Part shown: one piece after another, positions 57,484 through 64,000 of the stretch
How the letters are laid out: each line of letters opens with the position of its first letter
Numbering within the stretch: position 1 is the stretch's first letter
Source of the DNA: Streptomyces alboniger
GTDB lineage: Bacteria > Actinomycetota > Actinomycetes > Streptomycetales > Streptomycetaceae
DNA: 64,000 nucleotides
Assembly (NCBI RefSeq): GCF_008704395.1
Contig: NZ_CP023695.1
Location: forward strand, 2,232,001-2,296,000
Direction: 5' to 3'
Made by a program: the position numbers and the translations under genes
Notes under the pieces: generated by a model
The model's input: only the letters and a program-made list of their open reading frames with translations
Database searches by the model: none
Told to the model about the DNA's origin: nothing

Positions 57484-59745
57484 ATGAAAATTACCTTTCT
57501 GCTACAGAACGCATATGGAATCGGTGGCACCGTCCGCGCCACTTTCAATTCCGCCGGTGCCCTCGCCGAGCGCCATGACGTTGAAATTGTCAGCGTCTGG
57601 CGGACGCACGACAGGCCCACCCTGCCGCTCAGCAGAAAGGTCCGGCTGCGCCCCCTGATCGACAAGCGCCCGCACGCGCCGCGAGGCGACCTCGACCACA
57701 AGCTGCTGGGCGAGCCGACCGCGCTGGTGCCGCGCGTCGAGGCGGCAGGCGCCGGTTTCGACGCGCTCACCGATCAGCGGGTGGCCCGGTTCCTCGGCCG
57801 TACGGACGCCGACGTGGTGGTGGCCACCAGGCCGGGCCTGGTGGTCTACCTGGCCGAGTTCGGCCGCGGCCACTATCTGCGGATCGGCCAGGAGCACCGG
57901 GTCTACGGCACCCACGAGCCCGGCATCCGCGCCGCCCAGGACGCGGCCATCGCCTCCCTGGACGCGCACACCACCGTCACGGAGGCGGACGCCGTCGTGC
58001 ACCGCCGAGAGCTCGCGTCGACGGGCACCCCGATCGTGTCCGTCCCCAACGCCTCGCCGCTGCCCGGCGTCGGCCCGTCGGACGGCGCGGCCCCGCTGGT
58101 CATCGCCGGTGGGCGGCTCATCCCGGTGAAGCGGTACGGCCTCCTCGTGGACGCGTTCGCCACCGTGGCCGCCGCGCACCCGGGGTGGAAGCTGCGGATC
58201 TACGGACGTGGCCCCAAGCACGCCGCGCTGCGGGCCCGCATCGACGAACTCGGCCTGAGCGACCACGTGTTCCTGATGGGCGCCACCCCCTCCCTCGCCA
58301 CCGAATGGGCCAAGGGGGCGATCGCCGCCGTCACCTCCCGCGAGGAGTCGTTCGGCATGACCATCGTGGAGGCCATGCAGTGCGGCACCCCCGTGGTCGC
58401 CACCGACTGCCCCCACGGGCCCGCCGAGATCATCCGGGACGGCGAGGACGGGCTGCTCGTACGCTCGGGCGACAGCGCCGCCGTCGCCCGGGGCCTCATC
58501 AGGCTCATCGAGGACACGGACCTGCGCCGCTCCATGGGCGCCGCCGCCCGCCGCAACGCCGAGCGGTACGCCCCGGAGCACATCGCCCGGCGCTATGAGG
58601 AGCTGATCGCCGACCTGCGCGCCTCCTCCCCGCCCGCCCCGGTCCCGCTCGGCCTGCGGATGGCGGCCGGTGCGCGTCGCGCCGGGGCCGCGACCCGCCG
58701 AGCGCTGGGCCGGACCGTGCGTACGGCCGGACGCGGGCGCTCGGCGAGCCTCGGGGCGCTGCGTCCTAAGGCAGCCTGCTCGGTGGACGCCGCGGGTGAT
58801 CTCGTCGTACGCCTCGACCGCGCCGGCCTGCCGGGCGGCGCGTTCACGCTGACCGCGACCCGGCGGGGCTCCGCGGGCCGGGGCGAGGATCTGCTCGCGG
58901 TTCCCCTGCGCCCGCCCGAGAGCGACGAGGCGCCCTGGACGGCCGTGCTGGAACGCCGCGCGCACCGGCTCGCCGAGGGCCGCTGGGACTTCCACGTCGT
59001 GCGGACGGACGACGGCGTACGGCGCCGGGTCGCGTCGTCGACCGTCGAGCAACGCGACCTGCTGGGCCTGAAAGCCCTGCCGGGAGCGCCCTTTCGCTGG
59101 TGGATTCCCTATACGACCGTCAAGAACAACCTGTCCCTGCGGACGTGGCGCCGCCCCGCGCACGCCGAAGCCCACACGCTGGCCACCGGCCCGGCGTCGT
59201 GCTCGGTGGAAGGCACGCTGTACGGCGCGGAGTTCGCCGAGGGGCAGCGGCCCCGCCTGCTCGCCGTGCCGCGCCGCGATCCGTCCGCCGCCTTCGAGGC
59301 CGACGTGACGACCAGTGGAGCGGACCGTTTCCGCTTCCGCCTGCCGTACGCCCGGGTGCTGGACGCCGGTGACGGGGAACCGGAGACCTGGGATCTGGCG
59401 CTGCGGCTGTCTCCCGGGGGTGAGCCGGTCCGGGTGGGGCGCGTCATCGGCGACGTCGTCGACCGCAAGCGGACCGATGTGTATCCGGCCGCCCAGGCGC
59501 CCGGCGGCCGGGCCGGTGCCACCGCCTCCGTGCGCCCCTTCTTCACCGCGGAGAACGACCTGGCGCTGGCGTTCAGGACGTCGGACGCCGCCGCGGACGG
59601 CGCCTACGCGGGCCGCAGCCCCGGGTCGCCGGACTCCGTCACGAAGGACGCCGCGGTCCTGATGGGGGCACCCGGCGTGGTGACCGCCGACACCGTCTTG
59701 AAGTCGGCCCGCGCCTCCTCGCGGCCGAGCCCGACCGTCACGTAG
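57484..59745 (+). CDS. GT4-family glycosyltransferase with long C-terminal extension
   Basis: 753 aa. ATG at 57484 follows ACAAGG. The N-terminal donor/acceptor fold (1-390) has MKITFLLQNAYGIGGTVRAT, the GRLIPVKRYGLLVDAF strand and the nucleotide-sugar Glu pair in SREESFGMTIVEAMQCGTPV. Residues ~430-710 are a beta-rich module seen with cell-wall polymer transferases, likely for acceptor binding. The first ~60 codons use many A/T-ending codons, the rest almost none. The last ~47 residues are read opposite the end of phoD, so the native stop may have been lost. Confidence 0.88.
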   Translation: MKITFLLQNAYGIGGTVRATFNSAGALAERHDVEIVSVWRTHDRPTLPLSRKVRLRPLIDKRPHAPRGDLDHKLLGEPTALVPRVEAAGAGFDALTDQRVARFLGRTDADVVVATRPGLVVYLAEFGRGHYLRIGQEHRVYGTHEPGIRAAQDAAIASLDAHTTVTEADAVVHRRELASTGTPIVSVPNASPLPGVGPSDGAAPLVIAGGRLIPVKRYGLLVDAFATVAAAHPGWKLRIYGRGPKHAALRARIDELGLSDHVFLMGATPSLATEWAKGAIAAVTSREESFGMTIVEAMQCGTPVVATDCPHGPAEIIRDGEDGLLVRSGDSAAVARGLIRLIEDTDLRRSMGAAARRNAERYAPEHIARRYEELIADLRASSPPAPVPLGLRMAAGARRAGAATRRALGRTVRTAGRGRSASLGALRPKAACSVDAAGDLVVRLDRAGLPGGAFTLTATRRGSAGRGEDLLAVPLRPPESDEAPWTAVLERRAHRLAEGRWDFHVVRTDDGVRRRVASSTVEQRDLLGLKALPGAPFRWWIPYTTVKNNLSLRTWRRPAHAEAHTLATGPASCSVEGTLYGAEFAEGQRPRLLAVPRRDPSAAFEADVTTSGADRFRFRLPYARVLDAGDGEPETWDLALRLSPGGEPVRVGRVIGDVVDRKRTDVYPAAQAPGGRAGATASVRPFFTAENDLALAFRTSDAAADGAYAGRSPGSPDSVTKDAAVLMGAPGVVTADTVLKSARASSRPSPTVT

Positions 59746-61238
59746 CCGCGCCGCCCGTTGTAGAACTTCAGGTGCGGGTTGGCCTTGGTGTACGTCTCCC
59801 AGTTGGCCGGCTTGTCCGCGCCGTCCTTGCCGCTCGCGATGGACGTCGCGACGATCTCCGTGCCCACGGTCTTGGAGGAGGGGTCGTCGAAGTCGGCCTT
59901 GATGTCGAAGGCGTAGCCGACGTGGACGTCGCCGGTGAGGACCATGAGGTTGTCGAGGCCCGCCGCCCTCGCGCCCGCGAGGACCCGCTTGCGGGAGGCG
60001 CGGTAGCCGTCCCAGGCGTCCATGGAGAGCTTGGCCCGCGCGGTGAGGTCCAGCTTGCGCTGGGAGAAGGTGACCTGCTGCGGGACCACGTTCCACAGGG
60101 CGCGCGAGCGGCGCCAGCCGTCGAGGAGCCAGCGCTCCTGGGTGGCGCCGGTGATGGTGCGCGCCGGGTCGTCCGTCTCGGGGCCGGGGGCGTGCGCCTT
60201 GTCGCCGTACGCCTGGTCGGAGCGGTACTGCCGGGTGTCGAGGATGTCGAACTGGGCGAGGCGGCCCCAGATGAGGCGCCGGTAGAGCTGTGCGTCGGGG
60301 CCCTTCGGCAGCTGCGGGCGGCGCAGCGGCAGGTTCTCCCAGTACGCGCGGTAGGCGGCGGCGCGGCGCAGCAGGAACTCCGCGGGCGGGTTGCCGTTCT
60401 CGTCGATGTCGTCGGCGTAGTTGTTCTCGGTCTCGTGGTCGTCCCAGGTGACGACGAAGGGGTGCGCGGCGTGGGCGGCGCGCAGGTCGGGGTCGGACTT
60501 GTAGAGGGCGTAGCGCAGGCGGTAGTCCTCCAGGGTCTGGGTCTCCTTGTTGTAGTGCGCGGGCAGCGTCCGGTCGGTGTATTTACGGGCGCCGCCGGCC
60601 GAGTCGACCGCGTACTCGTAGAGGTAGTCGCCGAGGTGGAAGACGACGTCGACGTCGTCCTGCGCGAGGTGCTTGTACGCGGTGAAGTAGCCGTCGTGGT
60701 ACGCCTGGCAGGAGACCGCGGCGAGGGTCAGGGACCCGGGGCGGCTGCCCGGCGCGGGTGCGGTGCGGGTGCGGCCGGTGCCGCTGGTCCACTGGCCCGC
60801 GCGGAAGCGGAAGTAGTAGCGGCGGCCCGCCTCCAGGTGGTCCACCTCGACGTGCACGGTGTGGTTGAACTCGGGGTGCGCGGTGGTGACGCCTCGTCTG
60901 GCTATGCGCCGGAAGCGGGTGTCGTGGGCGAGTTCCCAGTGGACGGTGACGCGCTCCTTGGGCAGGCCGCCGCCCGGCTCGTAGGGGGCGGGGGCGAGCC
61001 GGGTCCACAGCAGCACCGAGGAGGGCAGCGGGTCACCTGAGGCGACGCCGAGCGTGAAGGGGTCGTCCTTGATGCGACGGGCGTCCAGCTCGGCGGCGCC
61101 CGCGACGCCCGCGGTGGGCAGGTTGGTGGCGAAGGCGAGCGCGGCGGCGGCGCCGGTGGTGGTGAGGAAGCGACGGCGCGCCAAGTGCTGTGCGGCGGCC
61201 CGGAGTTCGGGTGCGTACTGCTGGCCTGCGGGTGTCAT
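59604..61238 (-). CDS. phoD: PhoD-family alkaline phosphatase/phosphodiesterase
   Basis: 544-aa exported enzyme. A Tat signal ([17 protein letters not shown]) begins at residue ~20. An N-terminal Fn3-like domain is followed by the metallophosphatase domain with [20 protein letters not shown] and [12 protein letters not shown], the usual metal ligands (Fe/Ca type). It releases phosphate from organic phosphodiesters or teichoic acid. ATG at 61238 follows GGGGAGGG. The C-terminus [14 protein letters not shown] is family-like, so this frame is real across its 142-bp overlap with the glycosyltransferase gene. Confidence 0.94.
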   Translation of the reverse strand: MTPAGQQYAPELRAAAQHLARRRFLTTTGAAAALAFATNLPTAGVAGAAELDARRIKDDPFTLGVASGDPLPSSVLLWTRLAPAPYEPGGGLPKERVTVHWELAHDTRFRRIARRGVTTAHPEFNHTVHVEVDHLEAGRRYYFRFRAGQWTSGTGRTRTAPAPGSRPGSLTLAAVSCQAYHDGYFTAYKHLAQDDVDVVFHLGDYLYEYAVDSAGGARKYTDRTLPAHYNKETQTLEDYRLRYALYKSDPDLRAAHAAHPFVVTWDDHETENNYADDIDENGNPPAEFLLRRAAAYRAYWENLPLRRPQLPKGPDAQLYRRLIWGRLAQFDILDTRQYRSDQAYGDKAHAPGPETDDPARTITGATQERWLLDGWRRSRALWNVVPQQVTFSQRKLDLTARAKLSMDAWDGYRASRKRVLAGARAAGLDNLMVLTGDVHVGYAFDIKADFDDPSSKTVGTEIVATSIASGKDGADKPANWETYTKANPHLKFYNGRRGYVTVGLGREEARADFKTVSAVTTPGAPIRTAASFVTESGDPGLRPA

Positions 61239-61246
61239 GTGGCCCT

Positions 61247-61269
61247 CCCCTGACGACTGCTGTCAGGGG
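61247..61269. promoter_or_regulatory. Inverted repeat in the phoD leader
   Basis: CCCCTGAC and GTCAGGGG are perfectly complementary across GACTGCT, 9-31 bases upstream of phoD. On the phoD strand the second arm runs into the GGGGAGGG ribosome site, so it could modulate translation or bind a regulator. No clear PHO-box direct repeats are seen. Confidence 0.4.
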
Positions 61270-61371
61270 CATGTAAGTGGCGGGGGACGACCTGCGCCTG
61301 TCGCGTACACAACAGCCGCATGGCGGGCGGATGATGTCCGCGTGGCCGGCCCTCCCGTACGCTGCGGGGCC

Positions 61372-62421
61372 ATGAACGCTGAGCGAACTTCCTCAAGGAA
61401 TGAGTCGGAGACCGCGGTGGGGGCTGCGGGGGCCGCTGCCGCGGGGGGCTGCGCGGGGGACGGCGTTGAGGAGACCGCCGCAGACGCCGCCGCGGGCAGT
61501 GCCGAGGAGACCGCCGCGGGCGCCACCACGGGCAGCGGCGTGGAGACCGCCCCCGGCAGCGCCGCGGAGGCCGTCGTCGGGGGTGACGCGAGGGCCGCCG
61601 TGGTCGCCGCGGCGGAGAGTGTCGTGGAGACGGCCGCGGAAAACGTCGTGGAGGCCGCCGCGCAGGCCGACCCCAGGGTCGCCGTGGTGACCGGGGCCGG
61701 GTCGGGGATCGGCAGGGCCGTCGCCCTCGAACTGCTCGCCGCCGACTGGTCGGTGGCGCTCGCGGGCCGCCGCGTGGAGGCACTGGAGGAGACGGCCTCC
61801 CTCGCCCGCGCGAAGGACGGCGCCGCCTTGTGCGTACGTACCGACGTGACGCGCCCCGAAGACGTGGCCGCCCTCTTCGACGCCGCGCGCGCCCGCTTCG
61901 GGCGGCTGGACCTGCTCTTCAACAACGCCGGCACGTTCGGCCCCGGCGGCGTCCCCGTCGAGGAGCTTTCCTACGAGGCCTGGCGCAGTGTCGTCGACAC
62001 CAACCTCAACGGCGCGTTCCTGTGCGCGCAGGCCGCGTTCCGGCAGATGAAGGAGCAGGACCCGCAGGGCGGCCGGATCATCAACAACGGGTCGATCTCG
62101 GCACATACGCCGCGCCCGAACTCGGCGGCGTACACGGCGACGAAGCACGCCCTGACGGGCCTGACCAAGTCACTCTCCCTGGACGGACGTCCGTACCGCA
62201 TCGCCGTCGGGCAGATCGACATCGGCAACGCCGCGACCGACATGACCGAGCGCATGCAGTCCGGGATCCTCCAGGCCAACGGGCAGTTGGCGAACGAGCC
62301 GGTGATGGCCGTGGCGGACGTGGCGCGCACGGTGCGGCACATGGCGGAGCTGCCGCTGGAGGCGAACGTGCAGTTCGCGACGGTGATGGCGACCAACATG
62401 CCCTACATCGGGCGGGGTTGA
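61372..62421 (+). CDS. Short-chain dehydrogenase with Ala-rich N-terminal extension
   Basis: 349 aa. The classical SDR domain starts at residue ~101 ([19 protein letters not shown]) and has NNAG, the catalytic Ser in [10 protein letters not shown] and YTATKHA. It reduces or oxidises an unknown carbonyl compound with NAD(P). The ~100 residues before it are low-complexity Ala/Glu/Gly with repeated EETAA, VETA and [17 protein letters not shown]. That extension has the same high-GC3 pattern as the rest and is probably translated from ATG 61372, though no internal start with a ribosome site was found to exclude a shorter form. Confidence 0.87.
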   Translation: MNAERTSSRNESETAVGAAGAAAAGGCAGDGVEETAADAAAGSAEETAAGATTGSGVETAPGSAAEAVVGGDARAAVVAAAESVVETAAENVVEAAAQADPRVAVVTGAGSGIGRAVALELLAADWSVALAGRRVEALEETASLARAKDGAALCVRTDVTRPEDVAALFDAARARFGRLDLLFNNAGTFGPGGVPVEELSYEAWRSVVDTNLNGAFLCAQAAFRQMKEQDPQGGRIINNGSISAHTPRPNSAAYTATKHALTGLTKSLSLDGRPYRIAVGQIDIGNAATDMTERMQSGILQANGQLANEPVMAVADVARTVRHMAELPLEANVQFATVMATNMPYIGRG

Positions 62422-62560
62422 GGGGCGGGCGAGGCGGGGAGCACTGCTGAAGCGGGTGCGGGATCTCCCCAAGCGGAATCGGAGGTACCGCCTCAATGCG
62501 GGCGCGTGCACCCCGTATGCTCGGCTCCTCTCCACGATAACTTCACACTTGGAGCACTCC

Positions 62561-63031
62561 TTGCGCATACGCACCATGGCCCCCGCGGCGCTCGCCGCCA
62601 CCGCCCTCTCGGTGTCCCTGCTCGCCGCCGCGCCCGCCTCCGCGGCGACCGCGCGCCACCAGGGCGGGCTGCACCTCGGCTTCATCCAGTACGACAGCCC
62701 GGGCCGTGACACCCGCTCGAACTCCTCGCTGAACGCGGAGTGGGTGAACATCCACAACGGCACGCGGTCCGCGATCCAGCTCAAGGGCTACAAGCTCAAG
62801 GACAACACCGGCTACACGTACACCTTCGGCAGCTACAACATCGGCGCCGGCAAGACCGTCAAGGTCCGCACGGGCCAGGGCACGAACGCCTCCGGCGTGC
62901 GCTACTGGGGCCAGGGCAACTACGTCTGGAACAACACCGACGACAAGGCCCGCCTGATCAAGCCGAGCGGGTCGCTCCAGGACTCCTGCTCCTGGACCCG
63001 GAGCGACAACGGGACCAAGAACTGCCACTGA
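62561..63031 (+). CDS. Secreted lamin-tail domain (LTD) protein
   Basis: 156 aa. TTG at 62561 is chosen because GGAG lies six bases upstream; ATG 62576 is an alternative. A signal peptide ends at PASAATA (~residue 30). The mature protein is a lamin-tail-like Ig fold: LNAEWVNIHNGTRSAIQLKG, then YTYTFGSYNIGAGKTVKVRT and GQGNYVWNNTDDKARL. Such domains occur in secreted bacterial nucleases and surface proteins; alone it may bind DNA or the cell wall. Two cysteines near the C-terminus could pair. Confidence 0.86.
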   Translation: MRIRTMAPAALAATALSVSLLAAAPASAATARHQGGLHLGFIQYDSPGRDTRSNSSLNAEWVNIHNGTRSAIQLKGYKLKDNTGYTYTFGSYNIGAGKTVKVRTGQGTNASGVRYWGQGNYVWNNTDDKARLIKPSGSLQDSCSWTRSDNGTKNCH

Positions 63032-63034
63032 CCG

Positions 63035-63361
63035 TCAGGCCTGGCCCGTTTCGAAGCGGGTGATCCTGCCCGCTTCGTCCACCGTGAAGCGCCACTTGGT
63101 ACGCATCTCGCCCCACGTGTCGTTGCGGTACGTGACGAGCAGCGTGCGGCCACCGTCCGACTCCGACTCGATGTCCATGTGTCCGTTGGAGGAGAAGACC
63201 TCGCGTTCGGTCCAGTCGGTGATGTCCCGGTCGGTGCCGTCGTCGGACATGGTCGCGCCGGGGGCGAGGAGCGCCTCGAAGGCGGCCTTGTCGTGGGCGT
63301 TCACGGCGGTGACGAAGGCGCGGACGGCCGGGTCGCCGAGGCGGTTTACCTGAATGCTCAT
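63035..63361 (-). CDS. NTF2-like (SnoaL-type) small protein
   Basis: 108 aa. The cone-shaped NTF2 fold is suggested by DPAVRAFVTAVNAHDKAAFE, the FSSNGHMDIESESDGG turn and WRFTVDEAGRITRFETGQA at the end. Members bind small hydrophobic ligands or act as isomerases. The ATG at 63361 lacks a clear ribosome site. The stop is three bases from the lamin-tail gene stop. Confidence 0.83.
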   Translation of the reverse strand: MSIQVNRLGDPAVRAFVTAVNAHDKAAFEALLAPGATMSDDGTDRDITDWTEREVFSSNGHMDIESESDGGRTLLVTYRNDTWGEMRTKWRFTVDEAGRITRFETGQA

Positions 63362-63535
63362 GGGCCTACGCTCACACCGCCCCGCCCGCCGCGCCACCGG
63401 GCGGGCGCGGGGCCCTCACCCGTACGGCGGCGCGGGTCGGGTGCCCGGCGCCGGTCCGTCGGACGGTGGGAGAGCAGTCACCCCCCGACGACCGTGCCGG
63501 CCCACCGGCCCGGACCCACCGACTTGGGAGCCCTC

Positions 63536-64000
63536 ATGACCTGTTCGTGCCTGGACCGACGTGACCTCGGGCTGCTGCTTCTGCGCGTGGGCACCGGCGG
63601 TGTGCTCGCCGCGCACGGCGCCCAGAAGCTGTTCGGCTGGTTCGGCGGGGGCGGACTCCAGGGCACGGGCGCCTGGATGGAGTCCATCGGATACGTGCCC
63701 GGCAAGGTGAACGCCTTGGTCGCGGGGCTCGCAGAGGCGGGCGGCGGCACGCTGCTCGCCCTCGGTCTCGCGACCCCGGCGGCCGGTTCGGCGGCGGCGG
63801 GCGCGATGGCGGGGGCCTCGGCCGTGCACACACCGAACGGCTTCTTCAGCCAGGGCGGCGGTTACGAGTATCCGGCGTTCCTCGGCATGGTCAGCGCGGC
63901 GCTCGCCGTCACGGGCCCCGGCCGCTACTCCGCCGACCACGCGCTCGGCCACTCCCTCAACCGCGCCTGGATGGTGCCGGCCGCGCTCGCCGGGACGGCG
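63536..64000 (+). CDS. DoxX family membrane protein, 3' end outside the window
   Basis: 155 codons visible. ATG at 63536 follows GGGAG by six bases. The start (LGLLLLRVGTGGVLAAHGAQ then KLFGWFGGGGL) and four hydrophobic segments (LVAGLAEAGGGTLLALGLAT is one) mark the DoxX/MauE-like group, linked to redox stress and thiol handling. It is divergent from the NTF2-like gene. Confidence 0.85.
   Translation, partial: MTCSCLDRRDLGLLLLRVGTGGVLAAHGAQKLFGWFGGGGLQGTGAWMESIGYVPGKVNALVAGLAEAGGGTLLALGLATPAAGSAAAGAMAGASAVHTPNGFFSQGGGYEYPAFLGMVSAALAVTGPGRYSADHALGHSLNRAWMVPAALAGTA

Noticed and set aside
61239..61371. PHO boxes before phoD
   Set aside because: I looked for GTTCACC-type direct repeats on both strands and found none convincing; only the inverted repeat at 61247-61269 is clear.

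Overview
This window is chromosomal DNA from a high-GC actinomycete, almost certainly a Streptomyces. The evidence is the very strong G/C bias at third codon positions, the many GTG/TTG starts with GGAGG-type ribosome sites, Tat and lipobox signals, an AfsR/SARP-type giant regulator, F420-linked NpdG, DUF6153/DUF6243 proteins, and the LAxTG sorting signal typical of class E sortases. No phage, insertion sequence, CRISPR, rRNA, tRNA or recognisable antibiotic cluster is visible. It reads as ordinary chromosome arranged in functional blocks.

Layout. 1-5.9 kb: a carbohydrate ABC importer (two permeases, lipoprotein binding protein) with its LacI repressor, divergent from a D-2-hydroxyacid dehydrogenase; a promoter and three related LacI-like sites lie between and just inside them. 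6.4-9.4 kb: a minus-strand set (APC permease, DUF998 protein, alpha/beta hydrolase). 9.5-12 kb: a DUF6153 protein and a multicopper oxidase. 12.1-13.9 kb: NadE. 14.7-19.7 kb: two MFS exporters, an EEP-family membrane protein, and a TetR repressor with a 33-bp operator. 19.9-22.8 kb: PanB and a DrrAB-type exporter. 22.8-26.1 kb: a 1107-aa AfsR-like regulator. 26.3-33.7 kb: site-2 protease, NpdG, sialidase-like protein, MFS, ricin-lectin protein, MetAP.

33.8-44.8 kb is the coherent heart of the window: an iron/heme acquisition island. It holds a heme oxygenase, a PhzF-like protein, two HtaA heme-binding surface proteins (one with a sortase signal, one membrane-anchored), HmuTUV and EfeOBU. Iron (DtxR/IdeR/DmdR) boxes lie before the heme oxygenase, between htaA and hmuT, and more weakly before efeO. 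Heme would be caught at the surface, passed to HmuT, imported and opened by the oxygenase, while EfeUOB handles ferrous iron.

44.8-64 kb: a lipoprotein, a prim-pol-like protein, a glycerophosphodiesterase, a TetR repressor with three operator-like sites facing a small DUF6243 gene, then a dimethylargininase preceded by an unusual structured leader, a secreted glycoside hydrolase-like protein, Rsm22, an MFS exporter coupled to a serine hydrolase through a CTG-TGA overlap, a PIG-L/lectin and glycosyltransferase pair of mixed codon use, PhoD, an SDR with a long Ala-rich extension, a lamin-tail protein, an NTF2-like protein and a truncated DoxX gene.

The most unusual items are: (i) the leader at 48612-48734, whose perfect 13-bp stem buries the ribosome site of the dimethylargininase and encloses a 30-codon ORF of four 7-residue repeats; (ii) a dispersed GC-rich repeat (one 47-bp unit identical at two loci 8 kb apart, each with inverted partners) lying in the two largest gene-free stretches, one also carrying a 28-bp tandem array; (iii) similar operator half-sites in front of two unlinked TetR-controlled units.
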